Shown: positions 12,501-24,259, numbered from the stretch's first letter. The stretch: 64,000 bases of DNA from Ambrosia x helenae (GCA_030844895.1 CM061231.1:1364001-1428000); one strand, 5' to 3'. Notes: generated by a model not told the origin, from the letters alone. Numbers and translations are program-made.

Positions 12501-12539
12501 GGTTTATGGACGGAAGTCGGACCACATTATGGTCTGAAC

Positions 12540-12884
12540 CATGCAAGCCGCTCTGATGATAAAGCTCCAGAGTAAGGGCACATGGGCCCTGAACTCTCGA
12601 AGCCCATCACAAAAAGTATAAATACACCAAGGAAACCCTCATTGGAGGGTACTGGTAAACCTCCGAACCAAACACTTTTCTCTCTTCTTTATCACTTCTT
12701 AAAACCATACTTATTCTCACGCCGGAGGGTGGTCACAGAGAAACATTCCCTCTCCCATGTGACGAGCCTAACGGTGTCTGTTTTTGCAGGTTTAACTAGA
12801 TCTCTTTGTTAACAACAAACCTTATTGCATCCTTGATCAGATCTCTCATTCCAAACCACTAGGAGGTAACTTATTTCCTCTTCA
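12540..12884 (+). repeat. 5' LTR (3' part) of a Tat-type gypsy element
   Basis: The stretch has a TATA box (AGTATAAATACACC at about 12616), a transcribed part rich in CTTCTTT, and ends in TTCA just before the primer site. The left border is not certain because no second LTR is present. It drives the element remnant to 15190. Confidence 0.5.
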
Positions 12885-12886
12885 AT

Positions 12887-12940
12887 TAGCGCCATCCATG
12901 GGACTCGAACCCACGACCACATGGTTAAAAGCCACGGTCC
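12887..12940 (+). other. Extended primer-binding site, tRNA-Lys(UUU)-like
   Basis: Two bases after the LTR the + strand reads TAGCGCCATCC, then TGGGACTCGAACCCACGACC, then ACATGGTTAAAAGCCACGG. The complement folds as the 3' part of tRNA-Lys: anticodon arm with CTTTTAA loop, variable region, T-arm with TTCGAGT loop, and acceptor strand GATGGCG, with CCA changed to CTA. A usual site is 8 to 18 bases; here the likeness runs for about 50. Confidence 0.65.
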
Positions 12941-13174
12941 CTACTTCTCCTCAGCCTCCGTTGGGTCATGATCCAAGGAATCTACAAACAAATTCAAACA
13001 CCCTTGTGTTATCTCTGAATCATACCAAAGACTATTGAGGAACCATTTCGGTTCCTCCTCGTCAGAGGCAGAAAAGAGAGGGTACCAGATCGTACCATCA
13101 CACATACCTATCGGGCTCTCTGGATGCTGCTGAATCAGCGAAGGGTTTATAACTGTGTTCTCTTCGGTACAAAC

Positions 13175-13741
13175 TCAAAACGGCTCATCCCTTGAACTTT
13201 TCCCACCAGTCAAATAATCAGAGAGCTGAGAAATCATATCATCAACAGGCTTACTTACCTCAGAAGCTGGAACATTTTTAGTTTCGACCGCCGCAGGAGT
13301 TTTTAGCCAATTTGACGTCTTCTTCGGGTCATCAACCTTGACATGCTTCCACTTGTGCACCTTCTCCTTCTTCTTACCCCTTCCTTTTCACCACCACCAG
13401 GCTTCGCAGTAGACACTAACAAAGGCGCCAAAGTACCCTTTCTAGTAGGAGCTTGAACTGTTGCATCATCATCTTCGGACACCTTGTCACTTGGAGCCGT
13501 TGATGTACCAGCAGAAGAATGAGCCTTGTTTACCGATGCATCTCCCTCCGGCCTTATTTTCAAAAAGGCAACCTTCGTGCACTTCAGAAACGGTTTTGTC
13601 GCCCTCCTTCCGTGGAAGAGTGGTAAACTCAATATCTGCATCATCAAAAGACTCCAAATGTAGGCAATCCCGCAACGACATTTCTGCCAAAAGGAAACGA
13701 AAGCAATAGATCAGAATATGTACGAAAGTTGCTCGATGCAA
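13175..13741 (-). pseudogene. Antisense ORF of Tat-type gypsy element, frameshifted
   Basis: Three overlapping minus-strand frames form one broken reading: 13741-13487 (with SLRDCLHLESFDDADIEFTT), then 13647-13303 (acidic and Ser/Thr-rich, DKVSEDDDATVQAPTRKG), then 13360-13175 (VDDPKKTSNWLKTPAAVE). No domain is recognised. Tat-lineage gypsy elements of plants are known to carry extra ORFs, some antisense, and I infer that this is one. It is joined directly to the RT fragment on the other strand at about 13690, so the stretch between was rearranged or deleted. The alternative is a captured host fragment. Confidence 0.4.
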
Positions 13742-15180
13742 ACATCATCCGGGAGGTTCAATCCATACTTGGGTTTCTAATCCGGTTATGGTGAAAAAGC
13801 AAGACGGGGGTTGGAGAATGTGTGTTGATTTCAAGGATTTAAATAATGCTTGTCCAAAGGATTGTTATCCTCTTCCGGAAATAGACGTGAAGATTAATTC
13901 ACTAGCCGACTTTTGGCTAAAATGCTTTCTAGATGCATACAAAGGGTACCATCATATTCAGATGGCAGCTGAAGATGAAGACAAAGCTGCTTTTATCACC
14001 GCCGAATGGCTCTATTGTTACACCAAGATGCCCTTCGGACTAAAAAATGTCAGAGCCACCTTTCAGAGGTTGATGGACAAAGCGTTCAAGGACCAAATGG
14101 GGAAGAATCTTGAAATTTATGTGGATGATGTGGTAATAAAAACAAGGATGAAGAAGATATGATGGTTGATATCCGAGAAACTTTTACATGTCTCAAAAAG
14201 ATAATTATGAAGTCGAATCCTACAAAGTGTTCTTTCGGTATAGAGGACGGAAAATTTTTTGGGGGTGATGGTTTCCCGGGATGGGATCCAAGCTAACCCT
14301 GATAAGGTTAAAACTGTGATGACTTTGAAATTTCCAAGATCAGTGAAAGAAATACAATCCTTAAACGGAAGGTTATTAGCACTGCACCGATGCTCTCCAA
14401 AGCAGCCGAAAGAACTCTTCCTTTCATGACAGTATTGAAACGAAGTTTTGGCAAGAACGATTTTAAGTGGACCGAAGAAGAAGAAAAAGCATTCGGAGAA
14501 TTGTAGCAGTGGCTTAGCATGTTACCAACTTTAACAGCTCCGAAGCCTGGGGAGATTCTTACTATGTATCTTGCAGCTTCCCAGGGTGCGATCAGTGCAG
14601 TTCTCGTGGTACATCGGCACCTGGCTCAAGTCCCAATTTACTACGTAAGTCAAGCCCTTGGGGATTATGAGACCAGGTACCCATTATTGGACTAGCCAAA
14701 TGGGCCATCGAACTAGAAGCCTTCGATCTGACTTTCAAAACAAAGGGAGCAATGAAGGGCCAAGTCGTAGCTGACTTCTTAGCCAAGTTACCAGAAGGTG
14801 AAGATCCTTCGGAAGCTGAGGAACACACGGAAATATGGACCTTTTTAACCGATGGTGCATCTAATATAGAAGGATCCGAAGCCAGACTAATCTTGATTAG
14901 TCTGGAGGGCACATAATTCACTTATGCCCTTCGGCTAGAATTTCAGAGCTCGAACAATGAAGCTGAATATGAGGCTCTATTAGCCGGCCATTAGATGACC
15001 TCCAGATGCAAAGCCCAACATCTTGAAGCCCATGTTGACTCAATATTATTAGCTAATTAGAACTGGGGGAGAGTACAAAGCCCGAGAGCCGAACATGGAC
15101 AGATATCTCCAAAATGCTCAAGAACTCATTGGAGCTTTTCAGACTTTCAAAGTTTTTCATATACCAAGAATTGATTGAAA
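13689..15180 (+). pseudogene. Tat-type gypsy pol remnant (RT, RNase H, second RNase H)
   Basis: At 13788-14162 an open stretch has reverse transcriptase motifs: KKQDGGWRMCVDFKDLNNAC, PKDCYPLPEID, TKMPFGLKN and the catalytic YVDD. A frameshift just upstream separates the lead-in around 13700 (KLLDANIIREV). Around 14560-14680 is the first RNase H part (GAISAVLV, YYVSQAL). Around 14840-14990 is a second, archaeal-type RNase H (FLTDGASN, SSNNEAEYEALLAG), which marks the Tat lineage. Stops and indels recur throughout. Integrase and the 3' LTR are missing after about 15180. It belongs with the LTR and primer site at 12540-12940. Confidence 0.8.
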
Positions 15181-15435
15181 GAAAGATCAAAGATCAAAGA
15201 ACGGAGAAGATGTGTGTAGCAGAATATCGGATTGAAAATGAAAGAAGGATAAGCTCAAATGGGAATTGAAATGAAAGGAATGTTTAACAGGCTAAAAAAT
15301 GGGTTTTTTTTTACGGTGTATTATGGTGGTGGTGGTTGGTTATGGTGGGTTGTTATTGTGGTGTAAGGTGGTTATGATAGTTAGTTATGGTGGTGATTGG
15401 CGGATAGATGTGGTCGGAGGTTGAAAGGTTCGACT

Positions 15436-15485
15436 GCTCTGATACCACTTGTTACGATACAAAATGGTGATCAAAGGATCAAGAG
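15436..15485 (-). repeat. Minus-strand initiator-Met primer site and LTR edge
   Basis: The complement of 15436-15447 is TGGTATCAGAGC, the standard primer site for initiator tRNA-Met. Two bases away the + strand continues TGTTACGATAC, so a minus-strand LTR would end in GTATCGTAACA at 15450. This LTR runs to the right, is broken by the insertion at 15486-15988, and resumes with CTAAAGATAAAG. Its far border was not found. Confidence 0.5.
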
Positions 15486-15988
15486 CATGGCCATCCCTTG
15501 GGTGCGCTGGGGAGGCCAACCGGTTAGGGCCCGGAAATATCGGGGGCACATTTTAAACAAAAAAATCCTATATATATGTTTTTTAAACACATCTTTAAAC
15601 ATTTAAACTCGAACCTATTAAACACATCTTTTAAATTATAAAATAACCCAAATACTAGTAACCCATAATAAGTTTAAAAGCCCATTACTCATTTAATTTT
15701 ACTAAATAAAAAAAAGGAAAAAGAGCAGAAGAAACCTGCGACACACAGAAGTAAACAAAATTTTCCCCCAACCTAATTCAAAAGCTTTGGGCTAAAAAGA
15801 ATGTTAAAGAAGCTTCATTCTGCCCCGGTTACCTATTCGCTTAATACGGTATGTCATTAACTCATTGTAATATTTTAATCGTCATTTAAAGAAAATAGTT
15901 TACGTTATTTATTTCATCAAGGCTTAAGGGTAAGAGGCACATTTTTCGTGGCTTGGTCCAAACACCTGAATTCTTAGGGACGACCCTG
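15486..15988. mobile_element. Non-autonomous hAT-like element with 8-bp TSD
   Basis: The left end CATGGCCATCCCT and the complement of the right end CAGGGTCGTCCCT match at 10 of 13 places. ATCAAGAG stands on both sides (15478-15485 and 15989-15996), an exact 8-bp target duplication. Length is 503 bp with no coding capacity. Termini and duplication length point to hAT. It sits in an older LTR. Confidence 0.8.
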
Positions 15989-15996
15989 ATCAAGAG

Positions 15997-17393
15997 CTAA
16001 AGATAAAGATTAAGAAGAAACTCAAGAGAAGGAGAGAGAAAACACAAATGAATAGCTAGTATTATTCATCAACATTACCGCTTCGTTCCCGAGTTTACTT
16101 GAGGAGTGGGGAAAGTAGCAAAGAAAACCCATTTGTTTAATCGAAAGAATTGTAATGTACTCTCAAGGTTAATGCTTGTTTTATGTAATGTATTATACTT
16201 TTAGCTAATGAAACTACTTATTAAACCATGCCAATAAAAATAACATAAATAGGAGTATCATTCAGTCATCAACCATATAAATGGTAGTGCATGTAGGAAC
16301 TACATATTGTGAATATGTTATTTTTGGGTTCATTAACAACCTTTATAGAACTCTTTGTTTGTTAGAAAAATATTTCTTTTGGAAACTTTTAATAAGTATA
16401 TATTTTTAGGGCTATGGATAATAGGAAGTATAGGCTAGTTAAAAAAATTGAAGAACTTGTTGGATAGTTGAGCAATCCAAGAGACCAAACCTATGTGGTA
16501 ACACGTTGAGGTCAAGATCAGAAATATCATGAAGTTGGCATGCCACTAACATCATGAGCTTAGGTGAGGGAGAATGTAACCTAACATTGAAAAAGTAACG
16601 AATTAACATTATTTTATTTTAACGAATATGGATTATTTGACACAATAAAAAATTGAAATAATAAAAACTATTGTCAATAGGACGAGGTCAGTACTAGTAC
16701 TAAAATGACTAGCACTGAACATCGTTAAAACTGAGTACACGTATCGAAAATGCTCAGTTCCGTAAGGTATGGTAATGACATTTGTAGGCAAAATCAGTAA
16801 AATACATGTGCAGTATCGATACCAAAAATGCTAAAAAATCGGCACTAAATTCACACCAAAAACGATTCGGTACAAACAATTTGATACTATACCAATATAG
16901 TAACAATTCGGTATTTATACCCGATACTATTCGCTCATACTAGACATTATGACAGTATACTATTATATGTATTTATTAAATCTACGACACTTCTACGGTG
17001 TCGTAATATTTTAATAGTCAGCCTACCAAAGTTGACCAAACATCCCACCTTTGACCAAAAAGCCCAAACGAAATCCACAAATGGGCCTCCAATAATTGAA
17101 AAGCCACAAAACAAGTGGGCCTGTATAAAATTGTGGCCCAGGTGAACAAATAATGGGCTGCCATTTTTTGAATACTTTGGGCTCCATATCAAGTCCACAA
17201 TGGGCAACTTAACTGTTGTAATGTTAAGGGTGGTCTGCAAGGTAATGGGTAGCGAGCTATTTTTTAACGCTCACACGAAAATAACAGTCACTTAATGTTA
17301 TCTTTAATGTCCACCAAACCCTCAACGCAATAGGAGCTACCACAGCAAAGCGCGATCTTTACAGTGTATCAAACCCTCAACGCAACAGGAGTT
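15997..17393. other. Intergenic stretch without recognised gene
   Basis: Apart from the likely rest of the interrupted LTR, there are scattered phrases such as GATACTATACCAATATAG with GGTATTTATACCCGATAC around 16830-16930, suggestive of an old element. CCCTCAACGCAA recurs twice (about 17320 and 17370) before the Helitron end. No gene is seen. Confidence 0.5.
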
Positions 17394-17426
17394 CCCGTAG
17401 CGAAGCGCGGGTAACTAAAACACTAG
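17394..17426 (+). mobile_element. Helitron 3' terminus (plus strand)
   Basis: The hairpin CCCGTAGCGAAGCGCGGG (17394-17411) is followed by TAACTAAAACACTAG and then T. This is a full Helitron 3' end (stem-loop, 11 bases, CTAG, inserted before T). The body lies to the left, with an unknown TC start. It ends about 350 bp upstream of the ABC1K start codon. Confidence 0.7.
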
Positions 17427-17780
17427 TCAAAATTAATATAACAAAAAATTAAAAATAAAATAAGCAATCTCATGGACCAGAATAGACCAAAAAAACAACA
17501 TATCTCAAGGCCTACATTCCTTTGACTTGTCAACTCCATCCTATGACCACAAAACAACAAAACATCAAAAATCCCCTCAACCAATCACAAACCTCCACTC
17601 TCTTCACCACACTCATCTCCCCCATATGCTGACGTGTCATCTCCTAAACCACTCCCTCCATAACCTCTTCAATGTCTTCCAACACTTCACAGTTCACACA
17701 TTAACACTTAAACAAGGACATTAACCCAACAAACTTTAAATCATAATCCCACCATACCATAAACAGTTAGTTAGTTAAAC
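17427..17780 (+). promoter_or_regulatory. Proximal promoter and 5' UTR region of the ABC1K gene
   Basis: The stretch between the Helitron end and the start codon is A/C-rich. It contains a TGACGTGTCA motif at 17630-17639 (ACGT core, the type bound by plant bZIP factors in light and ABA response) and a CCAATCA box at 17581. No certain TATA box is seen. Promoter role is inferred from position. Confidence 0.4.
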
Positions 17781-20700
17781 ATGGCTGCATCAGCATCTTG
17801 TTGTTATGCAGCAGCTGCCCTTGATCACACCTTTTTTGGTTCAGATATTGCATGTAACAAGATTAGTTTTTCAGTTTCTAGGTGTAGTTTTGTCCGTAGA
17901 CCATATCGGCTGTGTCGGTTAAATCGGTTGGGTGGTAAGGGTAGGATTATGGCTGGAAGGAGTGAGGAAGTGATTATTATTGAGAAGGAGGGTGGGGAGG
18001 TTGATTTGGGAGGGAATGGTAGTTATGGGTATGTTAATGGTAAGAGTTTGAATGGGAGTGTAGTTGTTGGTGAGGATGAGAGTTTGAATAAATATGTTAA
18101 TAGTAATGTTAATGGTAATGGTAATGTTAATGTTAATGTGGAGGAGAAGAAGAAGAAGACGATTGAGGATATCGGTCAAGAAGAGGCGTGGTTTAAGCAG
18201 GGCGGAAAGGGCAAAGTCGAGGTAGTTTGAATAGTTTTTGTTTTCATAACATTTGGTGTCGCTATGGGTGTTAATCGTGTTGGGTTGTTGGGTTGCAGGT
18301 AGAATTGTTTTACCCGAACATGACCTATATTTTTATTCGTGTAAAACCATTAAGCCTAACCTGCATATACTTAAAACCATGTAACTTGGACATGATGTGG
18401 TTAAACTTGTTTATCTAAACGGGTTGATAGGTAATAATAAAGTTGTAAACGTGTTAATCAGGTTGGTGGGTTGTAAAATGGGTTAAACGGGTCATATACA
18501 AGTCAACCCGAAGACAATCCGTTTTAGATATGCCAACCCAAAACCTGATTATTTTCGTGTCATCTTGGAAATTGCGACACCTACGGTTCATACATTCATG
18601 GCTTCATGCTGCGACATTTCTGTTGAATTTCGTGATCATGTTTTGTTGTTAAATTCAGTAACATTATGATGTGCAGTATGTTAAAATGAGAAATTTGGGG
18701 ATTAGGTCACTTGTATAATAAGATTGATTAAAGTTATTTATAATATAAAAATGACAGCGAGTATGCAAGAACCGAAATGGATCATTTGGTTATTGTACAG
18801 ATAAGAAGCGTAAGCAAATAGATACATTGCTAAGAACTAGCAGAGTGGATTGCTTGCAAGTGTAACATTTATTTAGTGTATTGTTTGTTCATGCTCCTGA
18901 ATCCTGATAGAAACTACATCTTTTGTAGGTATCGGTTGTTCCTGGTGGGCGGTGGAATAGGTTCAAAACATATTCGACCATTCAAAGGACATGTGAAATA
19001 TGGGGTTTTTGTTCTATCGTTTCTTTTTAGAGCCTGGTTTGACAATCAGAAATTTGCATATCGAGGTTAGTCGCTACGTCGTGTATTGTGGTTACTTGTC
19101 CATGTTCTATGGCATAAGATGATCTGTGTTTCTCCCTTTAGTTACAAATGAAACTAGTGATGAGTTTAGAAGACGGTAACATTATAATCAAATAAAATCC
19201 ATACGGTCAAGTAAAGACTGAAGACAGTTAAAATAATCACTGCATAAAATTGTGTATCGAGAAGTTGGTCCACCAATCTTTATGGTTTTGGCTTAAGAAT
19301 TTGCAAGTGATTATAGTTTGTTACTGTTTGTTTTCGGCTCATGTTTTTGGGTTGTCTGCAGGTGGAATGACAGAGCAGAAGAAAGTTCAAAGACGTAAAG
19401 CTCTAGCCAAGTGGTTAAAGGAGAGTATTTTGAGACTAGGACCCACATTCATCAAAATCGGGCAGCAGTTCTCAACTAGAGTAGACATTCTTGCACAAGA
19501 ATACGTCGATCAATTATCAGAACTACAGGTATATCATCTGGCCGAAAATGGCTAACCGATATACCTTTTTGCCCGAATATGGAACTAAAAAACATACGCG
19601 TTAGCTAATTCGCTTTGCATCAATCAAATGCTTTTTTCCTCATATTAGCTAATTCTCTGAACGCTGCTGCGTACAGGATCAAGTTCCTCCATTTCCGTCA
19701 GAGGACTGCCGTTTCCATTATCGAAGAAGAGCTTGGAGCCCCCGTTAATGAAGTATTTGACTACTTTGATTCTGAGCCAATAGCTGCTGCCAGTCTTGGT
19801 AATGAAAAGTTTGTTTTAATTTTTAGTGTCGTTGAAAGGACTTATCACTTATGTTAATCGACACTTCGTTAATCTATCATGTAATTTGTGACAACAATAG
19901 ATAACCTGATTCAGGGTAGTGACATAATTATGTGTTGCAGGCCAAGTACATCGAGCAAAATTGAAGGGTCAAGATATAGTTGTTAAAGTACAAAGACCGG
20001 GTCTCAAGGATCTTTTCGATATTGATCTTAAAAATCTCAGGGTTAGTTGGTTCTTAGTTTTGCTCAATCTGTACCTCTCATCTAACATATGTTAACGTTA
20101 TGTAGCAACGTTTTCTGCCTCTCAGGTAATAGCAGAAAATCTTCAAAAACTTGACCCCAAATCGGATGGTGCAAAACGGGATTGGGTTGCTATTTATGAT
20201 GAGTGTGCTAATGTCTTGTACCAGGTGACGCTTTTCTGCGCCAAACGTTTATACGGTTGATATATGAATATTTTGCTGATGAGTGGCCGTTTGTTTGTTT
20301 GTTTCTTTCAGGAGATTGATTATACAAAAGAAGCTGAAAACGCAGAGTTATTTGCACGTAACTTTAAAGATCTTGAATACGTAAAAGTCCCGAATATATA
20401 TTGGAAATACACCACGCCACAGGTTAATGTTTCAGTACATATTTAAATTGATCCCGGACGTAATATTCCATTTAGCTTATTAAGTTGATCCAAGTGTAGG
20501 TTCTTACAATGGAGTACGTCCCTGGAATCAAGATCAACAGGATACAAGCTTTAGATCAATTAGGTGTTGATCGTAAAAAGTAAGTGTAATATTCTCTTAC
20601 CACTCTACATGGAGTTCCCATCCCTGATTACATTTCCATATAGTATAGTACCAAACGTTTTGTATGATAACAATCATACGAAGCTAAGCACATTATATTA

Positions 20701-23700
20701 TTATCTAGAGCCACAGATATGTGGCTTTGTAGAGAGAACATATATTTAGTAATGTATAATTGAAGGTTTTAAATAATGAACATGAAAAGTTATCTGAACA
20801 TGATGCTTGCTAGAGGAAACCGAAAGCAACAAAACGTCTCAAATATTATGAGAAGCATAAACATGTTTTTTTGGTATGTATGTTCCATAGGCTGGGAAGG
20901 TATGCGGTTGAATCATATTTGGAACAGATACTGTCTCATGGTTTCTTCCATGCTGACCCTGTAAGTTTCCTGTACTCTTCTGGATTTTAACGCAGATAGC
21001 AAATGCATGTTTTTATTTTATTTTTATTTTTATTTTTATTTTTTACCACAAGTGAATTAGCAGAAGAACTGCGTGAATATAAGAACATCGTTTTGGTGAA
21101 GCTCGTTAGAACCTAGGCGCGAGGCGCTGCCTAGGGCGCCTCTAGGATCTGTGCTTACCCATTTTCCCGAAAACACAAGAAAAGCGCATTTTTTTTAACT
21201 TTTTTTGGTTTTTTGGCGCTGAGGCGCACGCCTCTCGTACACCATGTATAAAAATGTTGTACCTTGGTGTTTTTGGCTTGTACATATAGGTAAAATCATA
21301 TAAAAAACCTTATTTATAGCTATATTTTGGGTAAATGAAGCTAAAAACCTATGGGATATATAAAAAAAATTATATAATTAGTGCGTGCTTCGGGTATGAA
21401 AAGCCCACCGCTTTTGTGCTTCGTGCGTTGCGCTTAGACCTCTTCGCTTTTGTGCACCTAGTGCTTTTTAAAACCAAGATTTTAAGCTATGTTATATGCT
21501 TAAAATATCTGAATATATACAATTCACATGTAGAGTATGATTAAAATCGTCTTATTCTCTGATTCAGCATCCTGGTAATATAGCTGTTGATGATGTGAAT
21601 GGTGGAAGGCTGATATTTTACGATTTTGGAATGATGGGAAGGTAATGACTAATCATTTTATTTTCTAAACCATTCTTTTTTCTTTTTCTTTTTTTCTTTT
21701 TTTTTTTTTTTTTGCTGTGAGGAAACATCGCACCCGATTTTCTTTAAAAATACTGATCCGTGAGTTCTTGCAGCATAAGCCCGAACATCAGAGAAGGTTT
21801 GTTGGAAGTTTTCTATGGAGTTTACGAGAAAGATCCAAATAAGGTATATGTCTTTCTTTGATTCATCCCTTCTGTTTTATTAAACATTACCTTCTTATAA
21901 TCATTTTAATATTGTACGATGCCCGGATGCAGGTTCTTCAAGCAATGGTACAAATGGGTGTTCTTGTGCCTACCGGAGACATGACAGCGGTCAGAAGAAC
22001 CGCACTATTCTTCCTAAACAGGTTATCATTAAAGCCTGTACTTAGTTTCCCTTTTTCTTAATATAAATATGTTTCTATAATTAGTCTGTAACCTATGGTG
22101 ATAACGCTTTTTTCAGCTTTGAAGAACGTCTTGTGGCACAAAGAAAAGAAAGAGAGTTGGCAACTGCCGAACTTGGTTTTAAGAAACAATTGAGCAAAGA
22201 GGAAAAAATAGAGAAGAAAAAGCAGCGATTAGCCGCAATTGGTATTAACTTCTATCACTGCTTTCTATAACCGCTATTTTATGTTAGTTTACGCGCTTTT
22301 ACATGTGCAATAATTTCATATAAAAAAATCATATTATCAAATACCTATTTTCAAATTTGTGACATTTATATTTTTATACTCGTCTTAAAATAGGTATGTA
22401 TGATATTATGTAAGTTTTTAGGGGGTCAGCAGTGGCGAAGCTTGACCCGAGACTTCAGGGGTCGGAAATTACTAGTTTCGGGGGGTCGAAACCGTATATA
22501 CCAAAAAATTTATATACGAATACTATATAATCGGAACTTCTGAGTGAAAATTCGGGGGGGGGGGGGGGGGGGGGGGGGGTATATGAAATTGCCCCTTTGC
22601 TTAAGGGATAATGTATTAAGTAATATATGCTTAGCAGCTATTAGATTCTTACTCAGATAGTGTAATATTGTAAAATGCATTTTTTTTTGTTGAGTGACAA
22701 TTATGTTGAATATTTATTTGAATTTTCAGGGGAGGATCTATTGGCTATTGCAGCAGATCAACCGTTCCGGTTTCCTGCCACTTTTACCTTTGTTGTTAGG
22801 GCATTTTCAGGTAATGGGTTCTATATTTTGGTGATATTAAGTGAAATGCAATCTCTAATTAGATACTAAAAATAGTAATTATAGTTATAATTTAGTGACA
22901 TGTCTCACTGTGTTTTCTTGTATCTTACAGTGTTAGATGGCATTGGGAAGGGTCTCGATCCCGTTTCGATATTACTGAAATCGCTAAACCGTGAGTGTTA
23001 ATTTTGACCCATTTACTTATTAGCAAGGTCAATTTGGGTTATGTTTATTTATAACGGGTCAACGAAAAAATAGCTAAAAAGGAAACAGGTCAAACAGGCT
23101 GAAAGTTGCCCCAAGTGTATTTTTGTTGCGTAAAACCTCATAAATCATTTTACCGAAAATAATATATTTATATCATTAAATAATAATTTCTATGTTTCTA
23201 GCTATGCTATGGAACTCCTGAGGTTTCGTGAAGCCGGTGCTGAAGTGGTCGTTAAGGTTTTATATTCAAACCATTTGTTATGTTTATCCTTTCAGTATTT
23301 AAGAACTTATTTAATTATGTTATGTTTCTATTTCAGGACTTGAGAAAAAGACTGGATAGACAATCACAAGCATTTTATAATTTATTTAGACAAGCTGACA
23401 GGGTTGAGAAACTTGCTGGAATTATCGAGCGCTTGGTAAATATCTTTCTACACATTTAGACCAGCTGACATGGTTTAGAAACTTTTTAATTTTCTTGATT
23501 TTTATTGCTTAATTGATTTCAGGAACAAGGTGATTTGAAGTTACGAGTTCGCGCATTGGAGTCTGAGAGGTCTTTTCAACGCGTTGCTGCTGTTCAGAAA
23601 ACCATTGGAAGCGTAAGTTTTATTTAAGAAAATTATCTTACTTATTAAATAGTTTAGTTTTTGTAATCTTTTTATAAATTAATTATACAAAAAGTACAAA

Positions 23701-24158
23701 AAAATGGATAAAAAGCGTTGGCAGGTGGCCCGACCCGTTTGACCCGCTCTTTTTGCCACCTCTTATAAAAATTTGAAATAGTGTATATGCTAAATCAGAT
23801 GGGAATTATAAAATTTGAGTATATCTCCTAATTGTTGTCTAATTGACAGGCTGTAGCTGCTGGAAGCCTAGTCAACCTGGCAACTATTTTATATATGAAT
23901 TCAATAAGAGTAAGCACCAATTTTATTTTATTTTATTTTTATTTTTATTTTAGATTTTGTATAAAATATTGGGACTTTTAGTGTTATAGATTTCAGTATG
24001 TTAGTTTAATATGATATCATATGTATTTTTGTTCCTTTCAGGGTCCAGCTATGATATCATATTTATTTTGTGCATTTTTTGGCTTCCAAGTTCTCTTTGG
24101 CCTACTGAAGGTTAAAAAACTCGACCAACGAGAGAAATTGATTACCGGAACAGCGTAA
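17781..24158 (+). CDS. ABC1/UbiB-family atypical kinase, chloroplastic (ABC1K7/ABC1K8 type)
   Basis: Twenty exons: 17781-18221, 18929-19065, 19362-19528, 19677-19798, 19941-20041, 20126-20224, 20312-20422, 20500-20579, 20891-20960, 21568-21641, 21774-21843, 21933-22021, 22117-22241, 22730-22810, 22931-22990, 23202-23256, 23337-23435, 23523-23612, 23850-23909, 24042-24158; all GT-AG, phases consistent. Corrected product 748 aa. The N-terminus is Ser/Ala/Arg-rich like a plastid transit peptide, then an Asn/Gly/Val-rich linker. ABC1 motifs: KIGQ (224-227), Ala-rich loop AAASLG (284-289), invariant Lys 304, HADPHPGN (439-446), DFG (461-463). Two hydrophobic stretches lie near the C-terminus. Such proteins act at chloroplast membranes in prenyl-lipid, iron and oxidative-stress balance. 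Exons 2 (+1), 4 (+1) and 15 (-1) break the frame as written. Assignment between ABC1K7 (SIA1) and ABC1K8 (OSA1) is open; the length favours ABC1K8. Confidence 0.9.
18255..18581. repeat. TIR-bounded repeat in ABC1K intron 1
   Basis: GGTGTCGC at the left and GCGACACC at the right enclose 327 bp rich in GGGTTG/CAACCC words of both orientations (CGTGTTGGGTTG, GTCAACCCG). This is the style of a small DNA element with (A)GGGGTGTC-type ends. The flanking 8 bases do not match, so the call is tentative. Confidence 0.4.
21084..21478 (+). mobile_element. GC-rich GGCGC-type TIR element in ABC1K intron 9, diverged
   Basis: This is a diverged copy of the family at 24260 and 24681. It shares GTTGTACCTTGGTGTTTTTG, GGCTTGTACATATAGG and TAGCTATATTTTGGGTAAAT with the copy at 24681, in the same orientation. 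The right end CTTTTTAAAACCAAG is intact; the left end is decayed (GTTTTGGTGAAGC). Possible worn 8-bp duplication: AATATAAG (21076-21083) and ATTTTAAG (21479-21486), 6 of 8. Confidence 0.65.
22554..22579 (+). repeat. Poly(G) run of 26
   Basis: Twenty-six G in a row within ABC1K intron 13. Just upstream is GCAGTGGCGAAGCTTGACCC, which looks like the start of a repeated element. The run length is likely to be uncertain in any read type. Confidence 0.8.
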
Positions 24159-24259
24159 ACAAATCGTAAGTGATTTATGTTTAATCTTTAGGCATTAATA
24201 ATAAAGAGTATAAAAGAATTGTTATACTTCGGGACGTGTTTGGATTTGTATTTAGGAAC

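Noticed and set aside
12887..12940. tRNA-Lys gene on the minus strand
   Set aside because: The D-arm and 5' acceptor strand are missing and it abuts an LTR end; a primer-site origin explains it better.
16947..17240. 97-codon minus-strand frame upstream of the ABC1K gene
   Set aside because: No domain, atypical composition, lies in repeat-like DNA before the Helitron end.
17919..18179. Minus-strand frame over ABC1K exon 1 with Ile/Thr/Asn repeats
   Set aside because: It is the antisense of the Asn/Gly/Val-rich linker in exon 1.
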